Positions 54,493 to 62,951 of a DNA stretch of 64,000 bases are shown in pieces. The notes under the pieces are model-generated. The model made no database searches. It saw nothing but the letters and a program-made list of their open reading frames with translations, and was not told where the DNA came from. Each line of letters starts with the position of its first letter. The stretch's first letter is position 1. A program made the translations under genes and the position numbers. The stretch is from Pseudomonas fluorescens (GTDB lineage: Bacteria > Pseudomonadota > Gammaproteobacteria > Pseudomonadales > Pseudomonadaceae): the NCBI RefSeq assembly GCF_902497875.1, contig NZ_CABVHY010000021.1, forward strand, positions 62,001 to 126,000. Direction: 5' to 3'.

Positions 54493-54591
54493 TGTAGGAG
54501 CTGTCGAGTGAAACGAGGCTGCGATCTTTCCAGATCCACTTGAGTCCCCAAGCGAAAGATCAAAAGATCGCAGGCTTCGCCAGCTCCTACA
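54493..54591. repeat. Inverted repeat of the GTAGGAGCTG family
   Basis: The arms are TGTAGGAGCTGTCGAG...GGCTGCGATCTTT and GATCGCAGGCTTCGCCAGCTCCTACA. This is the third copy of the family also seen at 29411 and 40790. It lies between the OmpA-like gene stop and its terminator. Confidence 0.8.
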
Positions 54592-54645
54592 GGATTTCTA
54601 GCGTCAGCCGTTTTCGTAAACCTGCCTTGTCCAGTGTCGTAACCC

Positions 54646-55458
54646 TTAGCGGGCAGCGCCAAGCTGGCCTTTTTCGTCGGAGAACACAATTTCCACCCGG
54701 CGGTTCTGCGCCCGTCCGCGTTCGGACGCGTTGACTTCGACCGGATACTCATCGCCGTAGCCTTCGACCTGGATTCGTTTGTCCTCGACCCCCAGATCCA
54801 TCAGCACGTTGGCCACCGCCTGAGCGCGATCGCGCGACAACTTGAGATTGTCCTGCTTGCCGCCGGTGCTGTCGGTGTAACCTTCGATCCGCACCACGCG
54901 CTTTGGATTGAGCTGGAGGAACTGGACGATTTTCAGCACGGTGCGGGTGGCCGAACTTTTCAAGTCCGCCTCACCGGTATCGAACAACACATCACCCAGG
55001 GTCATCACCAGGCCGCGATCGGTCTGGGTCGTCGCCAGGCTGATAATCTGCTCTTCCAGCCATTTGCCTTGCTGCTGCACGCTAAGCAACTTGGCTTCAC
55101 GCAAGGCCAATTGCAGGCGCTGACGCTCCAGCTCGAGCTTCGCTGCGCGCTCCTCGTTGAGGATCTGTTCGCTGTGTTCGCGAGCGATTTCACTATAGCG
55201 CTGGCTCAGGTAGGCGTAATGCTTAACATCCGAGCCACTGCCCCAGTAACTGGTCAGACGATCGGCACGGGCCAGGGACTCACCGGCACGGATCACGTCC
55301 TTGGGCGCGATGCGCAGCACGTTGGAGTCTTCCTTGACCTTCTGGAAGTCGGCGCTGGCCTGCTGCACAGCGAGTTCGCTTTGCTGGCCGGCGCAACCGT
55401 ACAGGCTCACGCAGCCGGCCACCAGCAATCCACCGAGTACTCGGGTCTTCAGGCTCAT
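54646..55458 (-). CDS. DUF4398/OmpA-like lipoprotein
   Basis: The 270-residue protein has a lipobox near residue 22 (VSLYGC) and an N-terminal helical part like the upstream DUF4398 protein, with a long coiled coil (about 85-135; EERAAKLELERQRLQLALRE). A C-terminal OmpA-like peptidoglycan-binding domain (about 155-262) follows, with motif VVRIEGYTDSTGGKQDN and NRRVEIVFSDE. It likely sits in the outer membrane and holds peptidoglycan. Its start overlaps the stop of the DUF4398 gene by 4 bp. It ends the three-gene operon. Confidence 0.92.
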   Translation of the reverse strand: MSLKTRVLGGLLVAGCVSLYGCAGQQSELAVQQASADFQKVKEDSNVLRIAPKDVIRAGESLARADRLTSYWGSGSDVKHYAYLSQRYSEIAREHSEQILNEERAAKLELERQRLQLALREAKLLSVQQQGKWLEEQIISLATTQTDRGLVMTLGDVLFDTGEADLKSSATRTVLKIVQFLQLNPKRVVRIEGYTDSTGGKQDNLKLSRDRAQAVANVLMDLGVEDKRIQVEGYGDEYPVEVNASERGRAQNRRVEIVFSDEKGQLGAAR

Positions 55459-55811
55459 TGGGCATCCCCCAGTTGCTTGCGCAGGCGAGTGATGCGGGTA
55501 TTGAGCACGTTCAGTTGCTCCTGGCTTTTCAGGGTCAGGACCCGTGCCTCGGCCAGACGGGCGTCCAGTTCGGCCTGCTCGGCCCGCATGCGTGCATGCT
55601 TGAACGACAGGTCGGCCATGTCGCCCTGAGCCCGGGCGTATTTGCCTTCCGCGAGCTTCAACTCCGGCACGTCTTCAGCCGTTGCACCCACGGCCCTGGC
55701 TTGTTCCAGGGCCTGTTCGGTCAAACGCATTTGTTCATTCGGCGCCGGATCGGCTGCACAACCCGCCAGAGCCAGAACGGCCAGGGCAGCGAAAAGAGGT
55801 CGAATAGTCAC
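55455..55811 (-). CDS. DUF4398 lipoprotein
   Basis: The 118-residue protein has a lipobox (LALAGC, Cys near 18), then a wholly helical, probably coiled-coil body (about 30-115; LTEQALEQARAVGATAEDVP, LAEGKYARAQGDMADLSFKH, EAELDARLAEARVLTLKSQE-like region). DUF4398 proteins commonly pair with OmpA-like proteins, as here, where the next gene overlaps by 4 bp and is itself a DUF4398/OmpA fusion. The two helical parts may interact in the periplasm. Confidence 0.88.
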   Translation of the reverse strand: MTIRPLFAALAVLALAGCAADPAPNEQMRLTEQALEQARAVGATAEDVPELKLAEGKYARAQGDMADLSFKHARMRAEQAELDARLAEARVLTLKSQEQLNVLNTRITRLRKQLGDAQ

Positions 55812-55820
55812 TAAGAATCC

Positions 55821-56645
55821 CTACTGTTTTTGGGTGCTGACGGGATTTTTCAACTGTGCTTTCCAACGCTCGAGATTGCGTTGCAGCACGGCTTCCGTCA
55901 GACCGGACGCGGGCAATTCTGTCATCTTTTTGGCCAACTGTCCGCGCAACCATGGGTCGTTGCAGGCGGAGTTATGGGAAACGGCGAGGAACAGCCCCGG
56001 TTTATCGATCGGTTGTGGGTGGGCCAGCAGGTCATTGGCCATGCCCAGGGTCTCGACCATGGTCATCCCCGCATAACGCCCCGCCAGTACATATTCCACT
56101 TCGCCCAAGAGCAATTTCTGAAAGGCCTGGGTCAAGTTGGGCATGGGCACCAGGCTCAACTGCTGCTCGGCGAAGGTTCTGAACGGCTGGGTCAAACGGG
56201 CTTTTTCCGACATCGCACCGGGATGACCGTGCAGGTCCTTCGCCTCGTTGTAGACCAGCTGCGAGTCCTTGCGGGTCCAGACCAGATAGTCGTTTTCCAT
56301 CAGCGGTGGATGAATGTAATCCAGGGATTCCAGCTCACCCACCGTCAGGGAGGCATCGGCGAGCATGTCCATACGCCCGCTGCGCACTTCATCCAGAGCC
56401 TGGGAACGCTTGCCGGCATACAGCAGTTCGACCTTGAGCCCCAGCTCAGCGGCGATCTGTTGCAATCGATCGGCGCTGGCACCGATCAAGTGTTTCGGGT
56501 CTTGCGGGTCACGCCACAAGTAAGGCGGCGCATCCGGGCTACCCGTCACCACCAGGCGTTCGCACTTGCCCGCCGCCCCAGCCAGTGAAGGCAACATTGA
56601 CAGCCCCAGCAGCCAACACAAGCCGTTCCAGCGACGCAGATCCAT
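55821..56645 (-). CDS. Periplasmic solute-binding protein (family 3-like)
   Basis: The 274-residue protein has a signal peptide (about 1-24, ending GAAG) and the two-lobed pattern of family 3 binding proteins: LVVTGSPDAPPYLWRDPQD, then GASADRLQQIAAELGLKVEL, then RSGRMDMLADASLTVGELE. There is no ABC transporter gene beside it. Its operon partners are the DUF4398 and DUF4398/OmpA lipoproteins, the nearer starting 9 bp after its stop. It may therefore act in envelope sensing or a cell-wall function rather than uptake. Confidence 0.85.
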   Translation of the reverse strand: MDLRRWNGLCWLLGLSMLPSLAGAAGKCERLVVTGSPDAPPYLWRDPQDPKHLIGASADRLQQIAAELGLKVELLYAGKRSQALDEVRSGRMDMLADASLTVGELESLDYIHPPLMENDYLVWTRKDSQLVYNEAKDLHGHPGAMSEKARLTQPFRTFAEQQLSLVPMPNLTQAFQKLLLGEVEYVLAGRYAGMTMVETLGMANDLLAHPQPIDKPGLFLAVSHNSACNDPWLRGQLAKKMTELPASGLTEAVLQRNLERWKAQLKNPVSTQKQ

Positions 56646-56675
56646 GGCGAAACTCTCCCGCTCAAATCAAAGACG

Positions 56676-56706
56676 AAAAAAAACCCGGCCAAAAGGCCGG
56701 GCTCTT
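56676..56706 (-). terminator. Rho-independent terminator
   Basis: The stem CCCGGCC/GGCCGGG with loop AAAA is followed on the minus strand by nine T. It ends the etfBA operon. Confidence 0.9.
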
Positions 56707-56725
56707 TATAAGTCAAGCCGCTGGA

Positions 56726-57655
56726 TTAGACCAGCTTCTCGAACTCGGGTATGGCTTCGAACAAGTCCGCTACCAGGCCGTAATCAGCCACCTGGAAGAT
56801 TGGCGCTTCTTCGTCCTTGTTGATCGCGACGATCACCTTGGAGTCTTTCATGCCAGCCAGGTGTTGGATCGCGCCGGAGATACCGACGGCGATGTACAGC
56901 TGTGGCGCAACGATCTTGCCGGTCTGACCGACCTGCATATCGTTGGGTACGAAACCTGCGTCGACCGCGGCGCGGGAAGCGCCGACTGCCGCGCCCAGCT
57001 TATCGGCCAGGGCGTACAGGTGTTTGAAGTTGTCGCCGTTCTGCATGCCGCGACCGCCGGAAACGACGATCTTGGCAGCGGTCAGTTCCGGACGATCGGA
57101 CTTGGCCAGTTCTTCGCCGACGAAGCTCGAGGTGCCAGCGTCATGGACGGCAGCAACGGCTTCAACAGCCGCCGAACCACCTTCAGCGGCAACCGGGTCG
57201 AAACCGGTGGCACGCACGGTGATCACTTTGATCGCAGCCGAAGATTGCACGGTAGCGATGGCGTTACCGGCATAGATCGGACGCTTGAACGTGTCAGCGC
57301 TTTCTACCGAGATGATCTCGGAGATCTGGTCAACGTCAAGCTGCGCGGCGACGCGCGGCAGGATGTTTTTGCCGTTGGAGGTGGCAGCAGCCAGGATGTG
57401 GCTGTAGCCAGCGCCCAGCTCGGCCACCAGTGGCGCAACGTTTTCCGGCAACTGGTGAGCGTAGGCAGCGTTGTCGGCTACCAGCACTTTGGCCACGCCA
57501 GCGATTTTCGCCGCGGATTCAGCCACGGCGCCAGCGCCCTGGCCTGCCACCAGCAGGTGAATGTCGCCACCGATTTTCACGGCCGCAGCAACGGTGTTCA
57601 GCGTGGCCGGAGCCAGCACTTTGTTGTCGTGTTCAGCAATAACCAAGATAGTCAT
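56726..57655 (-). CDS. etfA: Electron transfer flavoprotein alpha subunit
   Basis: The 309-residue protein has the ETF-alpha layout. An N-terminal domain opens MTILVIAEHDNKVLAPATLN, and the FAD-binding C-terminal domain has VVSGGRGMQNGDNF, VDAGFVPNDMQVGQTGK and YIAVGISGAIQHLAGMKDS. ETF accepts electrons from acyl-CoA and other dehydrogenases and passes them to ETF-ubiquinone oxidoreductase. Its ATG directly follows the TAA of etfB, so the two are coupled. The normal length of the family is about 310. Confidence 0.97.
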   Translation of the reverse strand: MTILVIAEHDNKVLAPATLNTVAAAVKIGGDIHLLVAGQGAGAVAESAAKIAGVAKVLVADNAAYAHQLPENVAPLVAELGAGYSHILAAATSNGKNILPRVAAQLDVDQISEIISVESADTFKRPIYAGNAIATVQSSAAIKVITVRATGFDPVAAEGGSAAVEAVAAVHDAGTSSFVGEELAKSDRPELTAAKIVVSGGRGMQNGDNFKHLYALADKLGAAVGASRAAVDAGFVPNDMQVGQTGKIVAPQLYIAVGISGAIQHLAGMKDSKVIVAINKDEEAPIFQVADYGLVADLFEAIPEFEKLV

Positions 57656-58405
57656 TTAGATTACCTTCGCTTCGTTTTTCAGTTTCTCGACCAGTTCAGC
57701 CACCGACTTGACCTTGATACCCGCGCTGCGTGCAGCCGGCGCTTCGACTTTCAGGGTCTTGGTGGTGGAGGCGGTAGAAACGCCCAAAGCGTCCGGAGTC
57801 AGCACTTCGAGAGGCTTCTTCTTGGCTTTCATGATGTTTGGCAGGGACGCGTAGCGCGGCTCGTTCAAACGCAGGTCGGTGGTGACGATGGCTGGCAGTT
57901 TCAGGGAAACCGTCTGCCCGCCGCCGTCGACTTCGCGAGTCACGGCAACGCTGTCGCCGCTGACTTCGACTTTCGAGGCGAAGGTGCCCTGACCGTAGCC
58001 GGTCAGTGCAGCCAGCATCTGGCCGGTCTGGTTGTTGTCGCTGTCGATGGCCTGTTTGCCAAGGATAACCAGCTGTGGCTGTTCCTTGTCGACTACAGCC
58101 TTGAGCAGCTTGGCCACGGCCAAGGAGTTCAATTCATCAGCGGATTCGACGAGGATGGCACGATCGGCACCCAGCGCCAGGGCGGTACGCAGCTGCTCTT
58201 GGGCAGTAGACGGACCAATGGAGACGACGACGATTTCAGTCGCAACACCTTTCTCTTTCAGGCGTACGGCTTCTTCCACTGCGATTTCGCAGAACGGGTT
58301 CATCGACATCTTGACGTTAGCGAGGTCGACGCCGGAGTTGTCCGCTTTGACGCGAACCTTGACGTTATAGTCGACCACTCGTTTGACAGCTACAAGAACC
58401 TTCAT
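57656..58405 (-). CDS. etfB: Electron transfer flavoprotein beta subunit
   Basis: The 249-residue protein has the ETF-beta start MKVLVAVKRVVDYNVKVRVK and the AMP-binding region (LALGADRAILVES), followed by AVVDKEQPQLVILGKQAIDS and DNNQTGQMLAALTG. It forms the heterodimer with EtfA. It is the first gene of the operon and is divergent from the ETF-ubiquinone oxidoreductase gene. A PsrA-like operator lies in the shared gap. Confidence 0.97.
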   Translation of the reverse strand: MKVLVAVKRVVDYNVKVRVKADNSGVDLANVKMSMNPFCEIAVEEAVRLKEKGVATEIVVVSIGPSTAQEQLRTALALGADRAILVESADELNSLAVAKLLKAVVDKEQPQLVILGKQAIDSDNNQTGQMLAALTGYGQGTFASKVEVSGDSVAVTREVDGGGQTVSLKLPAIVTTDLRLNEPRYASLPNIMKAKKKPLEVLTPDALGVSTASTTKTLKVEAPAARSAGIKVKSVAELVEKLKNEAKVI

Positions 58406-58781
58406 GGATTCCTCGTTACTCTCCGGTGAAAAGAAAGTCGCCCGGGCGAACCTGGCGAATGATGCTCATCGGCGCAAGGGCACCTCTAAAAACGCTGGCA
58501 ATTCAATAAAAATGACCCTGCTCACAAGCGAAATGACCGTTCGTCAGTGGTGACCGATGAGTCATTCCTTTTCATGCCGTGTAAACTGCGCGCCAAAGCT
58601 GCGCAATGCGTCACCTTGTACTGCTTTCGCCCTGTCTTTAGAGGTGCTCTTGAAACCAACAGTCAGCCTACGGCGAGCGCAAAACCGACCGTATCTTGAC
58701 CGGAACGCCTATTCCGGTCAATACGGCAAAATGGTCAGTTATAAGCCGCGCTTCTTTGATTTATCTGGCCTACAGCAAATT

Positions 58782-58795
58782 CAAACAAACGTTTG
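58782..58795. promoter_or_regulatory. PsrA-like operator between etfBA and ETF-QO
   Basis: CAAACAAACGTTTG fits the PsrA site pattern (G/C)AAAC(N2-4)GTTT(G/C) with N4, and includes the perfect palindrome ACAAACGTTTGT if extended by one base. PsrA is a fatty-acid-responsive TetR-type repressor in pseudomonads. The 546-bp gap 58406-58951 holds this site and both promoters. I see no gene I can support there. Confidence 0.65.
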
Positions 58796-58951
58796 TATTG
58801 GACGCTGAGAGTGGTGTAGATATAATGCGCCGCCTAGAGAGAAAGATGTCTCATCATTGATTCCCCCGCCTGACACAGTGCAGGAACAATAGATGAAGTG
58901 CCAAACCTCCAATTAGAAAAAAAACTGTGAGCCTTGAGTAGGAGATAGCCT

Positions 58952-60616
58952 GTGGAACGCGAATACATGGAATTCGACGTGGTCATCGTCGGTGCCGGCC
59001 CCGCTGGCCTGTCCGCCGCCTGCCGACTGAAGCAGAAGGCCGCCGAAGCCGGTAAGGAAATCAGCGTCTGCGTGGTCGAGAAAGGCTCTGAAGTCGGTGC
59101 TCACATTTTGTCCGGCGCGGTGTTCGAACCCCGCGCCCTGAACGAACTGTTCCCGGACTGGAAGGAACTCGGCGCGCCGCTGAACACGCCGGTCACCCGT
59201 GACGACATTTTCGTCCTCAAGAACGCTGACAGCGCGACCAAGATTCCCGACCTCTTTGTGCCCAAGACCATGCACAACGAAGGCAACTACATCATCTCCC
59301 TGGGCAATCTGTGTCGCTGGCTGGCCCAGCAGGCCGAGAACCTGGGCGTGGAAATCTACCCAGGCTTCGCTGCCCAGGAAGCGCTGATCGACGAGAACGG
59401 CGTGGTCCGCGGGATCCTCACCGGTGACCTGGGCGTCGACCGCGAAGGCAATCCCAAGGAAGGCCTGTACACCCCGGGCATGGAACTGCGCGGCAAGTAC
59501 ACGCTGTTCGCCGAAGGCTGCCGTGGCCATATCGGCAAGCAACTGATCAAACGCTTCAAGCTCGACACCGACGCCGATGCCCAGCATTACGGCATCGGCC
59601 TGAAAGAGATCTGGGACATCGACCCGGCCAAGCACCAACCAGGCCTGGTGGTCCACACCGCTGGCTGGCCGCTGGACATCATGGGCACCGAGAACACCGG
59701 CGGCTCGTTCCTGTATCACCTGGAAAACAACCAGGTGGTCGTCGGTCTGATCGTCGACCTGTCCTACAGCAACACCTACCTGTCGCCGTTCGACGAGTTC
59801 CAGCGCCTCAAGCATCACCCGGTGCTCAAGCAGTATCTGGAAGGCGGCAAGCGCGTCAGTTATGGCGCCCGCGCCATCAGCAAAGGCGGCCTGAACTCGT
59901 TGCCGAAAATGGTTTTCAAGGGCGGCGCGCTGATCGGTTGCGACCTCGGCACCCTGAACTTCGCCAAGATCAAGGGCAGCCACACCGCGATGAAGTCCGG
60001 CATGCTCGCCGCCGACTCTGTGGCGCAAGCGCTGTTTGCCGGTTCCGAAGGCGGCGATGAACTGAACACTTACGTTGATTCGTTCAAAGCCAGCTGGCTC
60101 TACGACGAACTGTTCGCCAGCCGTAACTTCGGCCCGGCGATCCACAAGTTCGGCGCTATCGTCGGCGGTGGTTTCAACTGGCTCGATCAGAATATCTTCG
60201 GCGGCAAACTGCCGTTCACCTTGCACGACACCAAGCCGGACTACGCGTGCCTGAAGCTGGCGGCCGACTGCAAGAAGATCGACTACCCGAAACCGGACGG
60301 CAAAATCAGCTTCGACAAACTCAGCTCGGTGTTCATCTCCGGTACCAACCATGAAGAAGAACAGCCCTGCCACCTGAAGCTGACCGATGCGAGCATCCCG
60401 ATCGCCAAGAACCTGCCGCTGTACGACGAACCGGCGCAGCGCTACTGCCCGGCCGGCGTGTATGAAGTGATCACCAAGGAAGACGGCGAGAAGCGCTTCC
60501 AGATCAACGCCCAGAACTGTGTGCACTGCAAGACCTGTGACATCAAGGACCCTGCGCAGAACATCACCTGGGTGGCGCCGGAAGGCTCCGGCGGCCCGAC
60601 TTACCCGAACATGTAA
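58952..60616 (+). CDS. Electron transfer flavoprotein-ubiquinone oxidoreductase
   Basis: The 554-residue protein has the FAD dinucleotide motif VVIVGAGPAGLSAACRLKQ (about 11-30). The ETF-QO middle region has TFNLAKIKGSHTAMKSGM-like sequence (LNFAKIKGSHTAMKSGMLAA), and the C-terminal [4Fe-4S] ligands are in NCVHCKTCDIKDPAQN, with another Cys in RYCPAG. It moves electrons from ETF to ubiquinone at the inner membrane. The GTG start is supported by AGGAGA 6 bases upstream. Known as etfDH in Pseudomonas literature. A terminator follows. Confidence 0.96.
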   Translation: MEREYMEFDVVIVGAGPAGLSAACRLKQKAAEAGKEISVCVVEKGSEVGAHILSGAVFEPRALNELFPDWKELGAPLNTPVTRDDIFVLKNADSATKIPDLFVPKTMHNEGNYIISLGNLCRWLAQQAENLGVEIYPGFAAQEALIDENGVVRGILTGDLGVDREGNPKEGLYTPGMELRGKYTLFAEGCRGHIGKQLIKRFKLDTDADAQHYGIGLKEIWDIDPAKHQPGLVVHTAGWPLDIMGTENTGGSFLYHLENNQVVVGLIVDLSYSNTYLSPFDEFQRLKHHPVLKQYLEGGKRVSYGARAISKGGLNSLPKMVFKGGALIGCDLGTLNFAKIKGSHTAMKSGMLAADSVAQALFAGSEGGDELNTYVDSFKASWLYDELFASRNFGPAIHKFGAIVGGGFNWLDQNIFGGKLPFTLHDTKPDYACLKLAADCKKIDYPKPDGKISFDKLSSVFISGTNHEEEQPCHLKLTDASIPIAKNLPLYDEPAQRYCPAGVYEVITKEDGEKRFQINAQNCVHCKTCDIKDPAQNITWVAPEGSGGPTYPNM

Positions 60617-60633
60617 GTCGACTCGCTGAACAT

Positions 60634-60660
60634 CGAGGCTCCCGAAATGGGGGCCTTTTT
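60634..60660 (+). terminator. Rho-independent terminator
   Basis: The stem AGGC(T)CCC/GGG(G)GCCT with loop GAAAT is followed by TTTTTG. It lies 18 bp after the ETF-QO stop codon. Confidence 0.8.
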
Positions 60661-60694
60661 GTTGCCTGAGATTCATGAGCTAACAGCATTCCAA

Positions 60695-60785
60695 TGTGGG
60701 AGCGAGCTTGCTCGCGAAAGCGATTTATCATCCAGACTTGATGGCGACTGACCCGCCGCAATCGCGAGCAAGCTCGCTCCCACAG
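60695..60785. repeat. REP-type inverted pair (GGGAGCGAGC family)
   Basis: The arms are TGTGGGAGCGAGCTTGCTCG and the complement CGAGCAAGCTCGCTCCCACA, with a spacer of about 45 bp. It lies between convergent ETF-QO and AraC-type genes. Confidence 0.85.
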
Positions 60786-60800
60786 GGGCGTTTCGGTGCA

Positions 60801-61691
60801 TCAAGCAGCGCGCTCATCCCCCGGATTGCGCTCGAAGTAGCGTTTGTACTCACGACTGAATTGCGACGTGCTCTGATAACCCACCCGATGGGCGGCCTGG
60901 GCCACACCCAGCCCCTCCACCAACAGCAACTGCTGAGCCTTGAGCAAGCGCAATCGCTTCAGATACTGCACCGGTGACAGCAAGGTGCTGCGCTTGAAAT
61001 GCTCATGGAAGGTCGAGGCACTCATGTTCGCGCAACTGGCCAGCGTCTCGACGTTCAGCGGCTCGGTGTAATGGGCATGCAAGTGGCTCAGGGAAACCGC
61101 GATGCGAGCGAACTGACCTTGCTGCTCCACCAGCGCTCGCAATACATCGGCCTGGGGCCCGCGTAATGCCACGAACAACAACTCACGCAAACGCGCCTGG
61201 CCCATGACCTGGCATTCCAGCGGATCGTGCAGGCAGCGCAACAGCCGTTCGACGCAACCGCGCATCCCGTCGTCGAGTACCGCCGAGGTCATGGACTCCG
61301 GTGTCTGCGCGGGGATGTCGCGTCCTGGCGCCAGCCCCATGGCCAACACCAACTCACCGAGCAGCACCCGATCAATGGCAATGGAAACACCCAGCAGCGG
61401 CGCATCCGGCAGGGCAAAGGTTTCACATTCGAAGGGCACCGGCAGCGCTTGAATCAAGTAATGCCCGGCACCGTATTCCAGGGTTCGGGGCCCGAGATAC
61501 GCCAGTTTGCTGCCCTGGGCGATGATCATCAGGCTCGGCTCGTAAATCTGCGGGCCCCGGGCGACATCGCAACTGGCCCTGAGTACCTGGACACCCGGCA
61601 ATGCGGTCGGGACAAATCCGTCGCGAATGGCCAGTGGCTGGATCAGCGAAACCAGCGTGGCATTGGCGTCGAGATGACGGGTCAACAACAT
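60801..61691 (-). CDS. AraC-family transcriptional regulator
   Basis: The 296-residue protein has an N-terminal AraC-type cupin domain (about 15-170; ARGPQIYEPSLMIIAQGSKL) and a C-terminal double helix-turn-helix (about 195-290; LASCANMSASTFHEHFKRST, VAQAAHRVGYQSTSQFSREY). It is divergent from the zinc alcohol dehydrogenase gene, 191 bp away, and probably regulates it. This layout recalls E. coli YqhC-YqhD, where the regulator responds to aldehydes, but the inducer here is unknown. Confidence 0.9.
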   Translation of the reverse strand: MLLTRHLDANATLVSLIQPLAIRDGFVPTALPGVQVLRASCDVARGPQIYEPSLMIIAQGSKLAYLGPRTLEYGAGHYLIQALPVPFECETFALPDAPLLGVSIAIDRVLLGELVLAMGLAPGRDIPAQTPESMTSAVLDDGMRGCVERLLRCLHDPLECQVMGQARLRELLFVALRGPQADVLRALVEQQGQFARIAVSLSHLHAHYTEPLNVETLASCANMSASTFHEHFKRSTLLSPVQYLKRLRLLKAQQLLLVEGLGVAQAAHRVGYQSTSQFSREYKRYFERNPGDERAA

Positions 61692-61882
61692 GGGAGCTCT
61701 TCACAAAAAAAATCGCGAAAAATGGGATGAAAGCATCATCGCAGGTCTGAACGCCAATGCGACCCGTCAAACGCCGATGCCGGAGGATTAGGCATGACAC
61801 GCGGAGGAATCGCCATGGCCGGTGACCGAAGCGGCGCCCACACTTCGCCACCTCACCTGTCACTGCTTTTGCGAGGTTCCTC

Positions 61883-62935
61883 ATGTACACCGCCATCGGT
61901 TATGCCGCGCAGTCGGCCACCACTCCCCTCGCCCCCGTGAAATTCGAACGCCGCAGCCCTCGGGCCGACGACGTAGCGATCGAGATTCTTTACTGCGGCG
62001 TCTGCCATTCCGACATCCACCAGGCGCGCAACGAGTGGGGCATTGCTGTTTACCCGCTGATGCCCGGCCACGAGATTGTCGGCAAAGTTACCGCCATCGG
62101 TGCGAACGTCACCCAACATAAGGTGGGGGATCTGGTCGGCGTCGGTTGCATGGTCGACTCCTGCCGTCAGTGCGAAGCCTGCCACGCCGACCTCGAGCAA
62201 TACTGCCTGGAAGGCCCGACCATGACGTACGCCACCCCGGACCGGGTCGATGGCAGCAACACCATGGGCGGTTACTCCGACAGCATCGTGGTCAGCGAGC
62301 ATTTTGTCGTGCGCATCCCCGAGAAACTCGACCTGGCCAGCGCCGCGCCGATTCTTTGCGCGGGCATCACCACCTATTCGCCGCTCAAGCATTACGGGGT
62401 CAAGGCCGGTGACAAGGTCGGGATTCTCGGCATGGGCGGCCTCGGTCACATGGGCATCAAGTTCGCCAAGGCCATGGGCGCGGAGGTGACGCTGTTCACC
62501 CGTTCGGCCAGCAAGGCCGAGGAAGGTCGACGCCAGGGTGCGGACCACGTAATCGTGTCCACGGATGCGGCACAGATGGCCGCGGCGGCAGGACAATTCG
62601 ATTTCCTGCTGGATACCATTCCGGTGCAGCACGACCTCAATCCCTACCTCGATACCCTGCGTTTCGACGGCGTGCACATACTGGTAGGGCTGATCGAACC
62701 CGTGAATCCACCGGTCCACGCCGGCAAGCTGGTGATGAGTCGCCGGGTACTGGCCGGCTCCCTGATCGGTGGCATCGCCGAAACCCAGGAAGTGCTGGAT
62801 TTCTGCGCCGAGCACAACATCACCTGTGACATCGAAATGCTCGACATCCGCCAGATCAACGAGGCCTACAGCCGCATGATCGCCGGTGACGTGAAATACC
62901 GCTTCGTGATCGACATGGCGACCTTGAAGGTCTGA
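61883..62935 (+). CDS. Zinc-dependent alcohol dehydrogenase (YahK/Cad-like)
   Basis: The 350-residue medium-chain dehydrogenase has catalytic zinc ligands in CGVCHSD (Cys38 region) and GHEIVG. Structural-zinc Cys are in CRQCEACHADLEQYC, and the NADP-binding Rossmann motif is GMGGLGHMGIKFAKAMGAEV. The pattern matches the cinnamyl-alcohol-dehydrogenase-like YahK group that reduces aldehydes with NADPH. Its divergent neighbour is an AraC regulator. The IclR gene that follows converges with it, so they are separate units. Confidence 0.92.
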   Translation: MYTAIGYAAQSATTPLAPVKFERRSPRADDVAIEILYCGVCHSDIHQARNEWGIAVYPLMPGHEIVGKVTAIGANVTQHKVGDLVGVGCMVDSCRQCEACHADLEQYCLEGPTMTYATPDRVDGSNTMGGYSDSIVVSEHFVVRIPEKLDLASAAPILCAGITTYSPLKHYGVKAGDKVGILGMGGLGHMGIKFAKAMGAEVTLFTRSASKAEEGRRQGADHVIVSTDAAQMAAAAGQFDFLLDTIPVQHDLNPYLDTLRFDGVHILVGLIEPVNPPVHAGKLVMSRRVLAGSLIGGIAETQEVLDFCAEHNITCDIEMLDIRQINEAYSRMIAGDVKYRFVIDMATLKV

Positions 62936-62951
62936 CTCAGACCTTCGCGGC

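Noticed and set aside
58557..58808. A small frame in the etfBA/ETF-QO gap
   Set aside because: It crosses the putative operator and promoters and has no recognisable sequence.
58913..60676. A 587-residue minus-strand frame opposite the ETF-ubiquinone oxidoreductase gene
   Set aside because: It is the reverse-frame shadow of a clearly recognised flavoprotein gene and has no domain of its own.
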